Shown: positions 33,660 to 44,852, counted from the stretch's first letter. The stretch: DNA of 64,000 nucleotides from Lasioglossum baleicum (GCF_051020765.1 NC_134946.1:9165239-9229238), one strand, 5' to 3'. Notes: a model not told the origin generated them from the sequence alone. A program made the numbers and translations.

Positions 33660-34315
33660 TCGTTTATAAACTAATAAAACGAAGCACGCGACACATTATT
33701 TATTCAGAACCAGTGAAAAATGTGCCAAACCGACGCAATGATAGTGGCTCGATGCTATAGAAGGATGAATTATCTTTGCAACTTCCTTGCTTGATAACGG
33801 TACTCTAAAATTAAATGAGATTACTCGCGTCGTCGTGCTGAATCTAATAAACTGAAGTGTGGAGCACACTATTTATATGGAATGAATGAAAAGTGTGTCA
33901 AATTGAGACAATGGTAAGAACAACGTGATACGAAGGTGAATAATTAACTTCTTTAAAAATTCTCAAGCGCATACTATTCATACAAAATCAATAGGAAATG
34001 TGTTAAAGTAAATCAATAATGGAAGTTGAATGCAATGGAGAGATGGATATACTATAATTAACTCTGCGAATTTCTTCTCGGTATCTAAAGTAAAATAAGA
34101 ATATTCATGTCGTTTCTAAACTAATAAATCGTGGGACACACTATTTAAGAATGTGAAAAATGTATAAAATTGATACAATGGTAAAATATCTCTGTGAATT
34201 TCTTTTTTTGAAAAAGGCACCCTACGGTAAAAGCTTACTCGCATCGTTTACAAACTAATAAAACGATGTATAGAAGGTACTAATTATTAATCAGTGAAAA
34301 ATGTTTGAAATTATT
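33200..34315. repeat. Degenerate tandem array, five to six units of about 170-200 bp
   Basis: Recurring blocks in order: gaaaaatgtgtcaaattga, caatggtaaaa, gatgaattatctctg, gaatttcttttttgaaaa, ggcacctgaagtaaaataag, aatactcgcgtcg, tttataaactaataaaacga, agcacgcgacacattattt. The TC microsatellite at 33578 lies inside one unit. No frame is conserved between units, so it is non-coding. Confidence 0.85.
33578..33656. repeat. (TC)n microsatellite
   Basis: About 75 bases of nearly pure TC, expanded inside one unit of the surrounding array at the aatactc block. Confidence 0.95.
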
Positions 34316-35105
34316 CAAAAAATTATTTGAACATTGAAAGAGAAATAATTTTTGTTCCACCACACCGCTTCTTCGTAAAGTCAGCGGTAACCGAAATTTC
34401 GTTTTACGTTCGAGTTCTCAGAGAATCCCTTTGTGCAAAATTTTGTAACGCGATACAGACTAGTTTTCGAGACCACTTCTGTACGTAGTGGTGTGTAGCC
34501 TGTATGTATGTGTGTGCATGCGAAGTTTTATGAAATTCCACTTACTTGTCTTCGCGCAACGTTTGAACTATTCGGCACGAGTAAACGAACGAAAATTCCA
34601 TTTTTAATCCCGCGAACACTAATACGTTGCTGCGACCTCTGTCCATAAATTTAATACTAGCCGAATCCAATATTTTAACTATGAAATTTCGAGAAACTAA
34701 CGCGCAGTTTGCCACTGGAAGACTTGTGAAATTTAATGGTAGAATTTACTAGCTGGAACTTCGGGTTTGATGAGTTTCGAGAGGAGCTGGAACGTTGTGC
34801 AACGACTAGTCGATTAAAAAGCTGTGCTTGTAAGCGACATATCCTATCCACCGGAGTTCGACTTGCCAAATTATGCCAAGTCAGACTTCTATTATCGCAA
34901 ACGATAGCTAGATGTCTGTTCGAACCTGCGGTTAAATCTCACGCACACGCACGTTGTCAACCGTTAGGTGGACATACATACGTCACACATTTCGGTGATA
35001 GTTATCAAATTTTCTAATTTGCACAGCTTGGGCTATCCATTTTCTTTATTTTTTTACGTTCACTATTTTTGCAATGTTTCTAAAAATATTCGAAAATTTT
35101 TTGTG
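34316..35105. other. Non-coding stretch
   Basis: Mixed composition. The frame at 34736-35017 has no recognisable product. Confidence 0.45.
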
Positions 35106-35290
35106 TGACTGAATTTACTATGCAGAGTGTCCCAAAATTCGTGAAAATCCCGAAAGGGCGTGGTCCCTGAGACCATTTCAAGCGACATTTTCGTTTGCAA
35201 AAATGTTATCCGCGGCTTTGTTTAGGAGTTATTAACGAAAAACACGGACCAATCAGAGTGCGACCTAGACGCGAGTTGGATCATATAGAT
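35106..35290. mobile_element. Foldback miniature element with CCAAT-like core, left half
   Basis: Starts gcagagtgtcccaaaattcg and continues gtggtccctgaga, ttttcgtttgcaaaaatgtt, gtttaggagttattaacg, cacggaccaatcagagtgcg. The right half is missing. The outer end shows that the intact family ends in AGTGTCCCAAAA-type sequence. Confidence 0.75.
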
Positions 35291-35410
35291 GCATCATACA
35301 AAATTATAGACACTCTTTATCTCTTACCGGGAACGTAGAAAATGTAGAAAGGACGGCGAGTCAACAAAATTTCAATACCAGCGTTTTGTTGTTAATTATT
35401 TCTTCATGAA

Positions 35411-35770
35411 CCTTTGACAAACATATTCGGGACGTTTCACTAATTCGAATGATACCAAACACGATATAATTAGCATTATTTTTACTCGTTTAATCGACGA
35501 TATAGTGGAACCTCGATTTTCAGAACTAATTAGCGGATAGATCAGCTATTTTGTTACAGCTCCAGATTAAGTCTTTGCCGATTTATATAATGAATCGTGT
35601 TGTGTATGTATGTATCTCCAGCTTTTATTTACTATTTAAATGTGAAATCCATTCTCGAATATCATCGGTTCGGATAATCGAGGTGTTACTAAATCGTGAA
35701 TTGAATCAGCAAATATGCTCCGAACTATGTCGTGTTTAGACTCCTTTCACTCAGGAAAATGTCACGAATC
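35411..35770. mobile_element. Pogo/Tigger-like foldback, full copy 1
   Basis: Left arm: acatattcgggacgtttcac, aatgataccaaacacgat, tttttactcgtttaatc, agtggaacctcgatt. Right arm in reverse order: ggttcggataatcgagg, atcgtgaattgaat, tatgtcgtgtttaga, aaaatgtcacgaat. The spacer is about 120 bases. No transposase frame is present. Confidence 0.75.
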
Positions 35771-36139
35771 TTTTATTCAAACCTCAGTTTTAAGTTTCTA
35801 CTTCTTAAGAATTTCAATGAGAAAGAATAATTTTGTTCGTAAACTATTTTTCAAAAATCCAGCGTGCATAACTATATTTAATGCTACATCATACAAAAGT
35901 GGGACTCTCCAATTTATTCAAGTTTTAGAATCTTTTCGAACACTGTGCATGATAACTAGAAGCATTTTTCTCTCAATAATGGATGCTCGACTGGTGCTCT
36001 GTTATTGACATGATTACCTACTGTTTCTGAGAAGCTGGTGTACGCAACGACCGTTTACAGTTCGTTACTTCTTCATCGAACTACTACGCATTCCATATTA
36101 CATGCATTTACCTTATGTCAAGTAATATGTATGTACTGG

Positions 36140-36223
36140 GAATTTTACGCATTTATGACAAAGATGTGCACACGAGATACGAAATTACGCGTTTATGACA
36201 AAGATGTGCGCACGAGATACGAA
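36140..36223 (-). repeat. Dispersed 25-nt motif, two tandem copies
   Basis: ttacgcatttatgacaaagat and the next 20 bases (gtgcacacgagatacgaaa) are repeated at once with two changes, giving a 43-bp tandem duplication that contains the motif twice. Confidence 0.85.
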
Positions 36224-36239
36224 ACTATGATCAGAGTTG

Positions 36240-36445
36240 TGCAGAATTACAATTGAATTACTTCAGGAATTATAATTACAAATTAATTGAATTACATTGT
36301 AATTTACTTATATTGTAATTTGTAATTCAGATCTTCATTCAATTAAATTACAGTGTATTATAATTCGTAATTGCAATTGGGGTACAATTATAAAATACAT
36401 TGTAATTAAATTACATTAATTACGAATTACGATGTAATTAAATTA
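36240..36445. repeat. Low-complexity taattacaa-type repeat
   Basis: Dense, irregular repetition of aattac and its reverse complement gtaatt over 200 bases. The sequence can fold on itself in many ways. Confidence 0.75.
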
Positions 36446-37675
36446 AAATAAAAAATTAAAGAATAATAAAGTAATAGGTAAGAAGAGAGGTTGAAAAATC
36501 CATGTGAAGGTTTCAAACAGAAGGAATTTATTATTTATAAATTTATAATATCTGAACAGAAATAAACATGACAGAAATGAACGCACATACAGCAATCAAG
36601 TATATGAAAGAAAAACATAAAAATGTATCGCACTTTTTCAAAGTTCAGGGCTATAATTTGGAGAGCTGTATTTCAATTATATCGTATTTTAATTAATTCC
36701 ATGCATTTTTTAAAAATGGCCCACAGTGGGGACACGGGGAGAAATTGCCGCGGCGTTTGCCGTTAATTGACTTCGTTAATAACGACTGTTTTCAGTAGTT
36801 CGGTATACATTCAAGATCAAAGAAGAGTTCTATCCTTGAAAAACTTGAAATCTCTTTTTCCCCGGTGCCGTTTCTTTTCGAGCCCCCGGCCCCCTGGCAT
36901 CGATTTCCTGTTTGACGACAACTTACGATTTAATGAGTGAGCGACGAGGCAGCGGAGGGAGAAAAAGTAACGAGGCTTCGCTGGCATCCCTTTCCTCTCG
37001 CGACGATCTTTCTATACTTTTATATTGACTACGTCATTGCGGTAAAAGGAAGCTTATAGGGATTCTCACTACCGTCCCGCTAGTCCACTGTAGTTTCCGC
37101 TCGCGAGTGGAAAACGGTAAGAACTCCTTTACCGGGGTACGCATCTCTCACTGCATCGAGAGAGAGAAAGAAGGAGAGAGCAGAGCCTTTCAGCGAGATC
37201 GCGTCGAACGTTTCATCGACTATGAGAATAACGAATAAGAAGGGTGGCACGGGGGGCGGGGGCAAAGAACCGGGAAAAATCCCGCCAAAGAAAATAAATG
37301 CGCCTCTCCTCTGTCCCTGTCCCTGTCCCTGTACCTGTACCTGTATCTGTCTCCGTTCACATTTATCGATATCGTACACTTGCAACCGTTGTTCTTTTCT
37401 ACACCGTGTTATCGGCTCATCGAGGGTCCCTGCACGCCATCTTCGAATTGCTACTCGATTCTAACACGTTGGCATCCGTGCAAACGTCTACTGCAACCAA
37501 TTAAGATTGTAAATGCATCTAGGAAAAATTTCAAGACTGGCACCTCACTTATGTCGTGTGCAAATATCATTCATAATCTCTTACCGCTACTGTCAAACGT
37601 GGGAAAGGTTAATGAGTGGATCAAATTTCGATGTCAGCGGTTTGATTTCAATCATTATTTTATGGAACTTTTATC
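36446..37675. other. Non-coding stretch, CpG-rich from 36720 to 37500
   Basis: A G-rich patch (cacggggggcgggggc) is at 37247-37263. The frames at 37080-37703 overlap on both strands and run through simple repeats. Confidence 0.45.
37311..37352. repeat. 6-bp tandem repeat (CCCTGT/ACCTGT)
   Basis: Seven units of CCCTGT, ACCTGT or ATCTGT in a row. Confidence 0.85.
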
Positions 37676-37920
37676 GAGACATCTGTCATACTTTTCTGGT
37701 TAAAATGATACCAAACACGATATAGTTAGGACTATTTTTACTCGTCTAATCCACGATTCAGTGGAGCCACTTAATAATATTAGATTCGGATAATCGGGGT
37801 TCCATTAAGTGAGGAATTAAACAAGTAAATAAAATGCGAATTATATCGTGTTTGGGCTCATTCTTAACAGAAAAATGTCGTGAATATGTCATTAATAGAT
37901 TGCGGATCTTTTTATGTAAA
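37676..37920. mobile_element. Pogo/Tigger-like foldback, full copy 2
   Basis: The left arm runs from ctgtcatacttttctggtta through ccaaacacgatatagtt to cacgattcagtggagcc. The right arm runs from gattcggataatcggggttcc through cgaattatatcgtgtttggg to aaaatgtcgtgaatatg. The spacer is very short. A dispersed 25-nt motif copy (gattgcggatctttttatg) follows at 37896-37920. Confidence 0.75.
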
Positions 37921-38068
37921 ATACGAAATGTCTGCATTGATTGAAAGACACAGAATCCAAATAAAAATTTAATTCTTCTTTTAATTATGTTATTACGGTG
38001 AGACTAATACACTAGAGGCCTTCAATCCTTTTAATACGTCCACTGGTTTAAGTGGTACGTACCCATTT

Positions 38069-38100
38069 TTGTCATAAATGCATACAATCCGCAGTCTAGT
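38069..38100 (+). repeat. Dispersed 25-nt motif, copy
   Basis: Reads TTGTCATAAATGCATACAAT then CCGCAGTCTAGT, a near-consensus copy. Confidence 0.85.
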
Positions 38101-39017
38101 CATTAACAACTTCATAAAGCAATAATGAAATATTAAACAGAACTGTCTAAGATTCCCTGCACAAATCCTTACTGTGGAACTGTAAATTGATGCAGTACTG
38201 TCCGTAGAATATACATATTCGATCGATAACATGAGGCATAAAACAGTTCAATCAACTCTGCAAGAAGGTGTCTGTCAACAAATCAATTTGTTTGTATTGG
38301 CGAGCTCAACAGGTGATAGGGAATGGTTTAAACATCGGCAAGCAATTTCTAATATTAAACTGTTTGCTATAGCGGCGCGCACGGGGGGTGGGGGTTTATG
38401 GCTAGCCCCCTTAGGTAAATAACTAGCCCGCCACATCAAGTTGAGAAATTTTCCATAATTTCTGCCAATTAAACAGCGATAGTTACTTATTCATTAGTTT
38501 ATAGAACGAAGAGGATTAATTAGTTCGGAAAGTAACTAATTGCGCTTGTGAATCCGCTCAAACTGTTTCGGTTCTCGCGCTCGGCTATGGTAGCGTTTTG
38601 CGAAAAGACTGTCGGAGTTCGCGCGCCAGTTTCGTCTGACAGAACAAGCGAAAAAAGAAGAAGAGAAATTCAGCCGCGATTATGACCATGGATCACAAAC
38701 GGCCGTAGTCACGGACAAGCTATTATAACGATCTTGAAGATTGCCGCTGAAAGAATTACAGAAGTTTATAAAATTCCTTGAATACTTTATTGCGGAGATA
38801 ACCCCCCGGTCTCAATGTCGCGCCGAATAATTGCGACTTTCCACGGCGATATTTCAAATTGTGTAACTTTGCTCAGAACAAATGTTAGGCGAAATGAAGT
38901 ACACGGCAATTCGCGCCGTTTCTACTGCGATTCAGATATAGGGGAGTAGACATTTCCGGCGCGAGCAGCTCTACGCTGTTATATGTAGTCCGAACGAAAT
39001 TCTTGCTTTATACATTC
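38101..39017. other. Non-coding stretch, CpG-rich from 38370 to 38960
   Basis: A G-rich patch (cacggggggtgggggt) lies at 38380-38395. No supported exon. Confidence 0.45.
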
Positions 39018-39512
39018 TACCAAAAAATATATAACTCGTGTAATTCTTATTTTACTTCTACTTTAAAAAAATCATTTATGTAGATCAAATATTCATCAAC
39101 GTACGTACAAATTTTTAATGCGAGAAGTTCAATTAGTCTTGAAAAAGATTCCTAAAAGATCATAAATAACGGAGACGATTGCTACTTAACACAGACCTTC
39201 CAAAACAATATATAAAACATATGTAATTGTTATTGTTTCTACTTTAAACAAATAATAGATGTACATCAAATATCCATAAATGTGCGTGTAAAATGTGTGA
39301 ATGCTAGAAGTTTAATAGTTCTTGTGAAAAAATTCCTAAAAAATCAAAAATAACAGAGACGATTGCTACCTAATACAGACCTTCCAAAAAGATATATAAC
39401 TTCTGTAACTCTTATTGTTTCTGCTTTAAACAAATAATAGATATACATACACAAATGTGCGGGCAAAATTTGAATGCAAAAAGTTCGATCGTTCTGATAA
39501 GAGTTCTTAAAC
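39018..39512. repeat. Satellite family of about 183 bp, three tandem units
   Basis: Unit starts near 39018, 39196 and 39380, each with a ccaaaa..atatataac block. Then follow tttctactttaaacaaataa, tagatgtacatcaaatat, aaatgtgcgtgcaaaat-type, gaagttcaatagttcttgtg, aaaattcctaaaaaatc and gagacgattgctacc. Units 1 and 2 are complete and unit 3 is truncated. It is the best array of a family found at four other places in the window. Confidence 0.85.
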
Positions 39513-40094
39513 ATTGGTAACAAAATGGCGTAAATCCCCTTATTATTTTTAACATTCGTCAGCCGGAATGGTTCAACTGCGCGTGACTTTAGAGTAATTG
39601 TCGCAGTAGCGATTTTTATAGTCAGTTTCGACGAGGACGCAGGTATTACATCTGCAAACATTAACGCAGCAAAAGACTGGACAGTATCGGGAGCACCGCA
39701 ACTGAAACTAACAAGCGTCATCGGATTCGAGAACGTTACATCCGGAACACGACGGCCGGATCGGATTCAGGAAACACGACGGCTGCTGGTTATCCGTGTA
39801 GGCCATTGTTGCAGAGGCTGAAAATCCAAATTATACCGGAGTAATTTCCTGCTTCGAATTCATTCTTTTTACGGCTCCCTTTTTCCACTACGCAGTTTTA
39901 TAAAAGCAATTTTCATCCGAGTTTCTGGTACATCTTATTTGCTTCTACGTAATTTTTTGAGTGCGTTTTAGGTAGACTTTTATGCAGTTTGTGAAGCAGG
40001 TTTTACTTATTTTTGGTTGGCTTTTAACGTGTTTTCTACCGTGTAAGGAGGAACTCGTGAGTATTAAAGGTAGTCGTATATAAAATGTTGATTT
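39513..40094. other. Mixed non-coding stretch
   Basis: A short CpG-rich part at 39720-39800 holds ccggatcggattcaggaaac and a similar earlier phrase (cgtcatcggattcgag). No gene. Confidence 0.45.
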
Positions 40095-40297
40095 TTAAAT
40101 CTAACCGTACCACACGATCAGTCAAATGACAGCTTATCTTTTAATTATTGAAATTATAAAGATGCTTCCACTAGAAATTATTCGATGAATTTCTTTATTC
40201 AAAAAATCTAAATAAACTCAGTCTTATAATTTTTATAAAATAATATATAAACGACACATTTTGTACCCGGTACGGCAAGTGTCAACAGTACCGTTAA
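40095..40297. mobile_element. TTAA-flanked miniature element, diverged copy
   Basis: TTAA at both ends. The interior phrase attgaaattataaagatgct..ttccactagaaatt matches that of 60093-60290 and 11590-11819, and ggtacggcaagtgt is the decayed right end. Confidence 0.6.
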
Positions 40298-41494
40298 ATA
40301 TAAATATAAATACTTTTATATAAAGATTTTTATACAATATTATACAATACCTTTTGTCAATGAAATTGAATTCTTTGGTTGTTACTTAATGAGGAAGCAG
40401 TAATTATTATTTAATGAAGAAGTAGTAATTGAATGGAGCTGTCTATCAAATATATACAGCAAAACAAACATTTGCTAACTAATAGGAGACGACCACACAG
40501 CGTTGGGCAATAAATAAATTTATTTAAATAAAAATTTGAATAAAAAGTTATTTATTATTTGAGCAAGTCTAAATTAATTATTTAAAATAATACAGTTCAT
40601 TGTTATTTACAAATACAATTTCAATTATTATTTGTATATTGACAAATAATACATTAAATTGTATTTTTACCACGTTTTTATTATTTTATAGGCAGTGTAA
40701 CTCTGAGTGTATGATGAAAACTAGCAAAATTAATTTTTGTCTATTACTCGTGTCATTGAAAGAAGTATATTGCAATAGTTTTACATACTTTGAATCAATG
40801 CTCTGTGCACAATATTAGTTCATTATTGATACATTGTGCAAATACAAATTCAAAGCTCTATAAATCGGCTAAAAAAATCGTAGATTACGTTTTAAGCATT
40901 TGTTGTAAAGGAGAAGCTTCGGTCTTCAAGTCTACGGTGGTTTCAGTTGTGAGAAAAATTTTGCATTGTTTCTAATACAGACGTTTTAATCCGTAACATT
41001 TTGGACCAAAAAAGGGTCTCTAGCTTCCCAGTTACTGTTGTAATCGAATTTTAAACCACTTCCCGATGACCTAGAAGTTTGAAACTTTAAACATAGCTCA
41101 GAGCTGGATGCAATATTAAAAAACAAATTTTAATATTAACCGTCGCACCTCGCCGCGTGACGCTCGGTAGTACGTCATTGCATTCAGCGATCCCCACTCC
41201 GCGCGCCAGCGTTCTCTACTACACTACGCGTTCCTACTCCGACTCATCCCCACTCCACTGACCCATTTCGTACCGAAGGAGCTCAGTCAGTCAGTCAGTG
41301 TGGTGTTCCGTTCATTCAGTTCCATTTCGGACCATTTCGGACTCCATCAAGAGACGTCATCTCTCGGAATCATCCACTCATTCTATCTCGCGTATTTCCA
41401 TATCTTGCGTTTCTATATATATCTTACTATTTCATACCAGTATTATTATATCTTGCGTTCCATTTAAAAAAGACTAATAAGTAGAAAATAAAAA
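40298..41494. other. AT-rich then CpG-rich non-coding stretch
   Basis: A GTTGGGCAATAAATAAATT end at about 40501 resembles the outer end of the 10477 element (GATGGGCA). 40904-40975 resembles the arm at 24294-24362. From 41140 to 41400 the sequence is CpG- and pyrimidine-rich with a (CAGT)4 run at 41284-41299, which includes initiator-like TCAGT words. No exon follows. Confidence 0.4.
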
Positions 41495-41723
41495 ATATAT
41501 AAAAAAACTTTCTAAAAACCACGCTTATATTAAAATGCACTAAAAAGGAGAAATTAATTTTTTTAGACATTAGTGACTATCAATAAAAGCGTGGCGCGCT
41601 AAACTATATTGACGTAATTTTCGCCCCACGCTTTTATTTATAGTGACTAGTGTCAAAAAAATTAATTTCTCCTTTTTCTAGTGCATTTTAATATAAGCGT
41701 TGTTTTTAAAAAGTTTTTTTTAT
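41495..41723. mobile_element. Recent-looking palindrome, arms about 100 bp
   Basis: The left arm (aaaaagaccacgc-type start, atattaaaatgcact, aaaaggagaaattaattttt, gtgactatcaataaaagcgt) and the right arm (acgcttttatttatagtgac, aaaaattaatttctcctttt, agtgcattttaatataagcg) are near-perfect reverse complements around a 25-base centre. Few mismatches suggest it is younger than the other foldbacks. It has no frame, and AT-rich flanks hide any target duplication. Confidence 0.85.
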
Positions 41724-42283
41724 ATATTTAAAAATTTTTTTTTAATGAAATTATATGATAGTTCGAATATGGACAGTTTCCCGAGAATGAAAATTATTCA
41801 AACACCTTTTGGACTGTATATTGTCTCATGATATTGTCCAGCATTGTATAGTGACGAGTCACTCTCGCAATTACATCGACCAGTTTCATTAAACATTCTG
41901 GTCGATTCATGCGGTCGAACCCGTTTTTTTGAGGATCGTGGAAGCCGGGGAGCTGTCTCATGCGCCGACGATTCTGTGGATTTAATATTGCACGGCTTAA
42001 AGACAAAGGAATTCATTACTAACGAACGCCCGTGTGGCTCGTGGCTGAGGTAGGAGAGCGCAATGGCCTGTGTCCTACCTGAAAACCGATCGAGATACCT
42101 GACACGCGACCACTTATTGCCCCCGACCGACCTGCACCCAACTTATATGTATACGATATCGCGAATTGGAACGTTTTCAAATGATTCCTCGTAACCGGTT
42201 GTGCTGGCAAACGCGTGCAAACCGCGTTCTCTTCGTTATCGCTTGTTTAAACGAAATCGCAAAGTGTGGTTGTCGCCATCGCA

Positions 42284-42320
<37 letters not shown>

Positions 42321-43962
42321 CTCTCTCTCCCCTCTCTGGTTGATCCCAGATACGAGAAAACCCGTCATTTCTACCGTCATAACAATATTTGCTCGTATTT
42401 AGAATATCTCCTTGGATCAATCTGTACAAGTGTGAGCGGTTCGCCAGCACGTTTTACACCGTTTCGACTAAATAGAAACCGTCGCGAAAGCCAGGCGAGC
42501 TTGTACAAGCTTTGATTTCCGTCTTTAAATGAAATTTATGCATCACTTACCAATAAATCCATTAACAGCGTCCTTGTAGATGAAGTGTTAACCCTTTGAC
42601 TACTGTTGACGCCTAATTATTATGATTGACGCCTATTAACGCCTCGTCCCTTTAGAATGATACACCCTGTATAAATCTAGTTTTATAAGTGTTGTTTTCC
42701 ATCGTGGTCGATAAATAACACAAAAATCAGACTCCGCTGATAACAATTTGCCAATACTGATCTATCCGTATTTTACAACGTGCAACTAACAAACACGTGA
42801 ATTCTGTTCCAATTTTTAGCCGAAATAACCGCTGTGCAACGTTTCTCTGCAGCCTCAATAGCTGCAATTTACACTGTTGCTCTCCCTCTTGGTTAGAACG
42901 ATCGATGTCCTCTCCCTATCGATTCAGTTTCGAGTCAATTCGGTCTTAAATAGCGCTTCATTTTTCGCGTAGAACGTATTCGACCGCGGTCGAATATCGA
43001 TTCACCGGTTACATTCTGTTGAAATCCCGTTTAGCTGAAATCATCAGGGCCACAATTTTTCCAATTAGATACAGTTTGTCGCTAGCCTGTTGATCCGAGC
43101 CAACAGCCGCCCCTGTGAAACTTGTTTGCGTTGAATGACGGGAAATACGGGCGGCAATAGAAATATTGTTACATCCGGCGAGATATTTCGCGAATAAGTT
43201 CAGAAAAATACGTATACGCGTTCACACACAACATGTGTATCGTAGAGCTGGGCAACATGTTGACGCGCGGAGTGTTTCTTTCTTTTGTTCTGTTAGCAGA
43301 ATGGAAAAGGCTTTGAACCGGTCGCCTTTGTCATTCGTTTTGATACACGGAAGGGGGCTAACGAATGATCCGAGATTATAAACCGCTGTATTCCAGCTAC
43401 GAGATTAATTCCTGTGTTAACTTCTTAAGCGGATTTGAACTGCGACCCGGATGCTCTTAGCCCGGTAAAGATAGGTTCTAAATATGCATCAGACCACGGG
43501 GATGCAACAAGAAAATCGAGCACGAGCTACCGATTCCGAGTTAAACCCCGTCAGGGCACAGAACTCTATACTTTCGTCGTCGCGATTCGTATCGAGGCTC
43601 AACTTTGCAATTGCCGCAAACTTCGCGAATTTCGGTGCCGACAAAACTGCGTGTGCGGTAGGTGTAGCTGCATAATTTAATTTTAAGGAAATGAATATAG
43701 GTACCCTCATCTCGGTAATACGTCGAAAGCCGATCCCGAGCCATCGATTTATATGTATAGTTTTATGTATAGGATATGTACAATTGAGCCCCTTAGTGGA
43801 CAAGTGGTATGAGTCCGAAATTACGAGAAATTGAGTTTTTACAGAAATAATAAGTACATTTTAAGAATATCTAGTCCGTTTTAAAAACGTGGTATTTAAA
43901 AAAAAATTATTTTTATTCAATATTGGCCTACTCAAAAACGTTGTAAACAGCAACTTTTATTA
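41724..43962. other. CpG-rich non-coding stretch
   Basis: Several overlapping short frames on both strands and no domain. A single caccctgtata end (42664-42674) of the ACAGGGTG foldback type and a TTAACCCTTTGACTACTG end at about 42590 are the only element traces. A tRNA-like phrase at 43430 fails to pair. Confidence 0.45.
42287..42337. repeat. (CT)n microsatellite
   Basis: About 22 CT units with two short interruptions. Confidence 0.95.
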
Positions 43963-44442
43963 TTACGTCATCCCATAAGATTGAGCCGACTTTTGTATAT
44001 ACATTTCATGCGTCGATTTATAAACTTTACAGCGATAAGGGACCAATGCACTTAAGCGTAGCTGTTCGGGAACAGTCTAGAGAAGGTTTTCGTGTGTATA
44101 AGATCGCGAAATAGTGAACACAGTGATTCCTAGCAGTGAAAAATCATGAGCGAAATGCATATCCATTTCCGACATTTCATGTTATATGAATTTCGGAACG
44201 GAAGTTCAGTAACAATCGCCACGAACAGCATGTGTGCTATATACGGAGAAAGAGCGCGTTCATTTCGTATCTGTAGGAAGTGGTTTCAATGTTTGTTTAG
44301 AAGACGAGTAGAAGTTTATCAGTTGAGGAGATGTCAGATGTTTTAAAAATACCTAAAACAAACTTGAAGGTATGTTTACAAAATTAATATTATATATGCA
44401 GCCGCGCTTGAAAAACGGCATAAATTTATGGGATGACCTAAT
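43963..44442. mobile_element. Deleted mariner element, about 480 bp
   Basis: The left end ttacgtcatcccataagatt and the reverse complement of the right end (tattaggtcatcccataaat) match as mariner-type inverted repeats. The 5' part of the transposase gene remains (44146-44349), and the rest, including the catalytic domain, is deleted. A full mariner is about 1.3 kb. Confidence 0.8.
44146..44349 (+). pseudogene. Mariner transposase, N-terminal fragment
   Basis: The frame starts MSEMHIHFRHFMLYEFRNG and continues through CAIYGERARSFRICRKWF. This is the first helix-turn-helix of mariner transposases, in which HxRHxMLYEF and CAVYGE..LS.RTCQKWF are the family landmarks. It is the DNA-binding part that recognises the element's ends in the nucleus. 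The frame is open for 66 codons and then leaves the family sequence after FQCLFRR. The catalytic D,D34D domain is absent. The ATG is the natural mariner start, about 180 bases inside the left end. An untouched open frame suggests a moderately recent deletion. A truncated DNA-binding protein could in principle still be made, but no promoter evidence is visible. Confidence 0.85.
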
Positions 44443-44620
44443 ATTTTCTTTGTAATTCCGGCCAATTGCAATTTTTTCAAAATTCATTTTCACGTCATGT
44501 GGTTAACTAATTGTGTTCTAACTTCTCAAGAAAATCTTACTGTATATCTGTATATACTGAATATTACTGTAATCTCATCCGTAATATGTATGTACGTCGA
44601 AAGCCGTGCCCGAGCCGTCG

Positions 44621-44852
44621 CACAGTGGTCTAAACTGCCGATTTAGGAGAGCAAAAGTCAAAAAACCAAACATGAAGTAGGCATGAAGTAGGCACTATAT
44701 TTTAAGAAAAAAAAATTTCAATAAACTTACGGAACTCAATTAGCCTTTTTTATACTTATCTAATGTGTATAGAATACATGTAACACAGAATTGTCGATTA
44801 TTAGAAGCGTTTAGACTTTTGCACTCCTAAATCGGCCGTTTGGACCACTGTG
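44621..44852. mobile_element. Transib-like miniature element with RSS-type heptamers
   Basis: The ends are CACAGTGGTCTAAACTGCC and (reverse) CACAGTGGTCCAAACGGCC, and the inverted match continues through gatttaggag and caaaagtc, about 38 bases in all. The five flanking bases are cgtcg on the left and cctcg on the right, a 4-of-5 match to a GC-rich 5-bp duplication. CACAGTG termini and 5-bp GC-rich targets are the known marks of Transib elements, the relatives of RAG1. It has no coding capacity (232 bp). Confidence 0.8.

Noticed and set aside
43425..43470. tRNA-like T-loop phrase (ttcaaatc on the minus strand)
   Set aside because: The bases on either side do not pair into a T stem and no acceptor or anticodon stem can be drawn.
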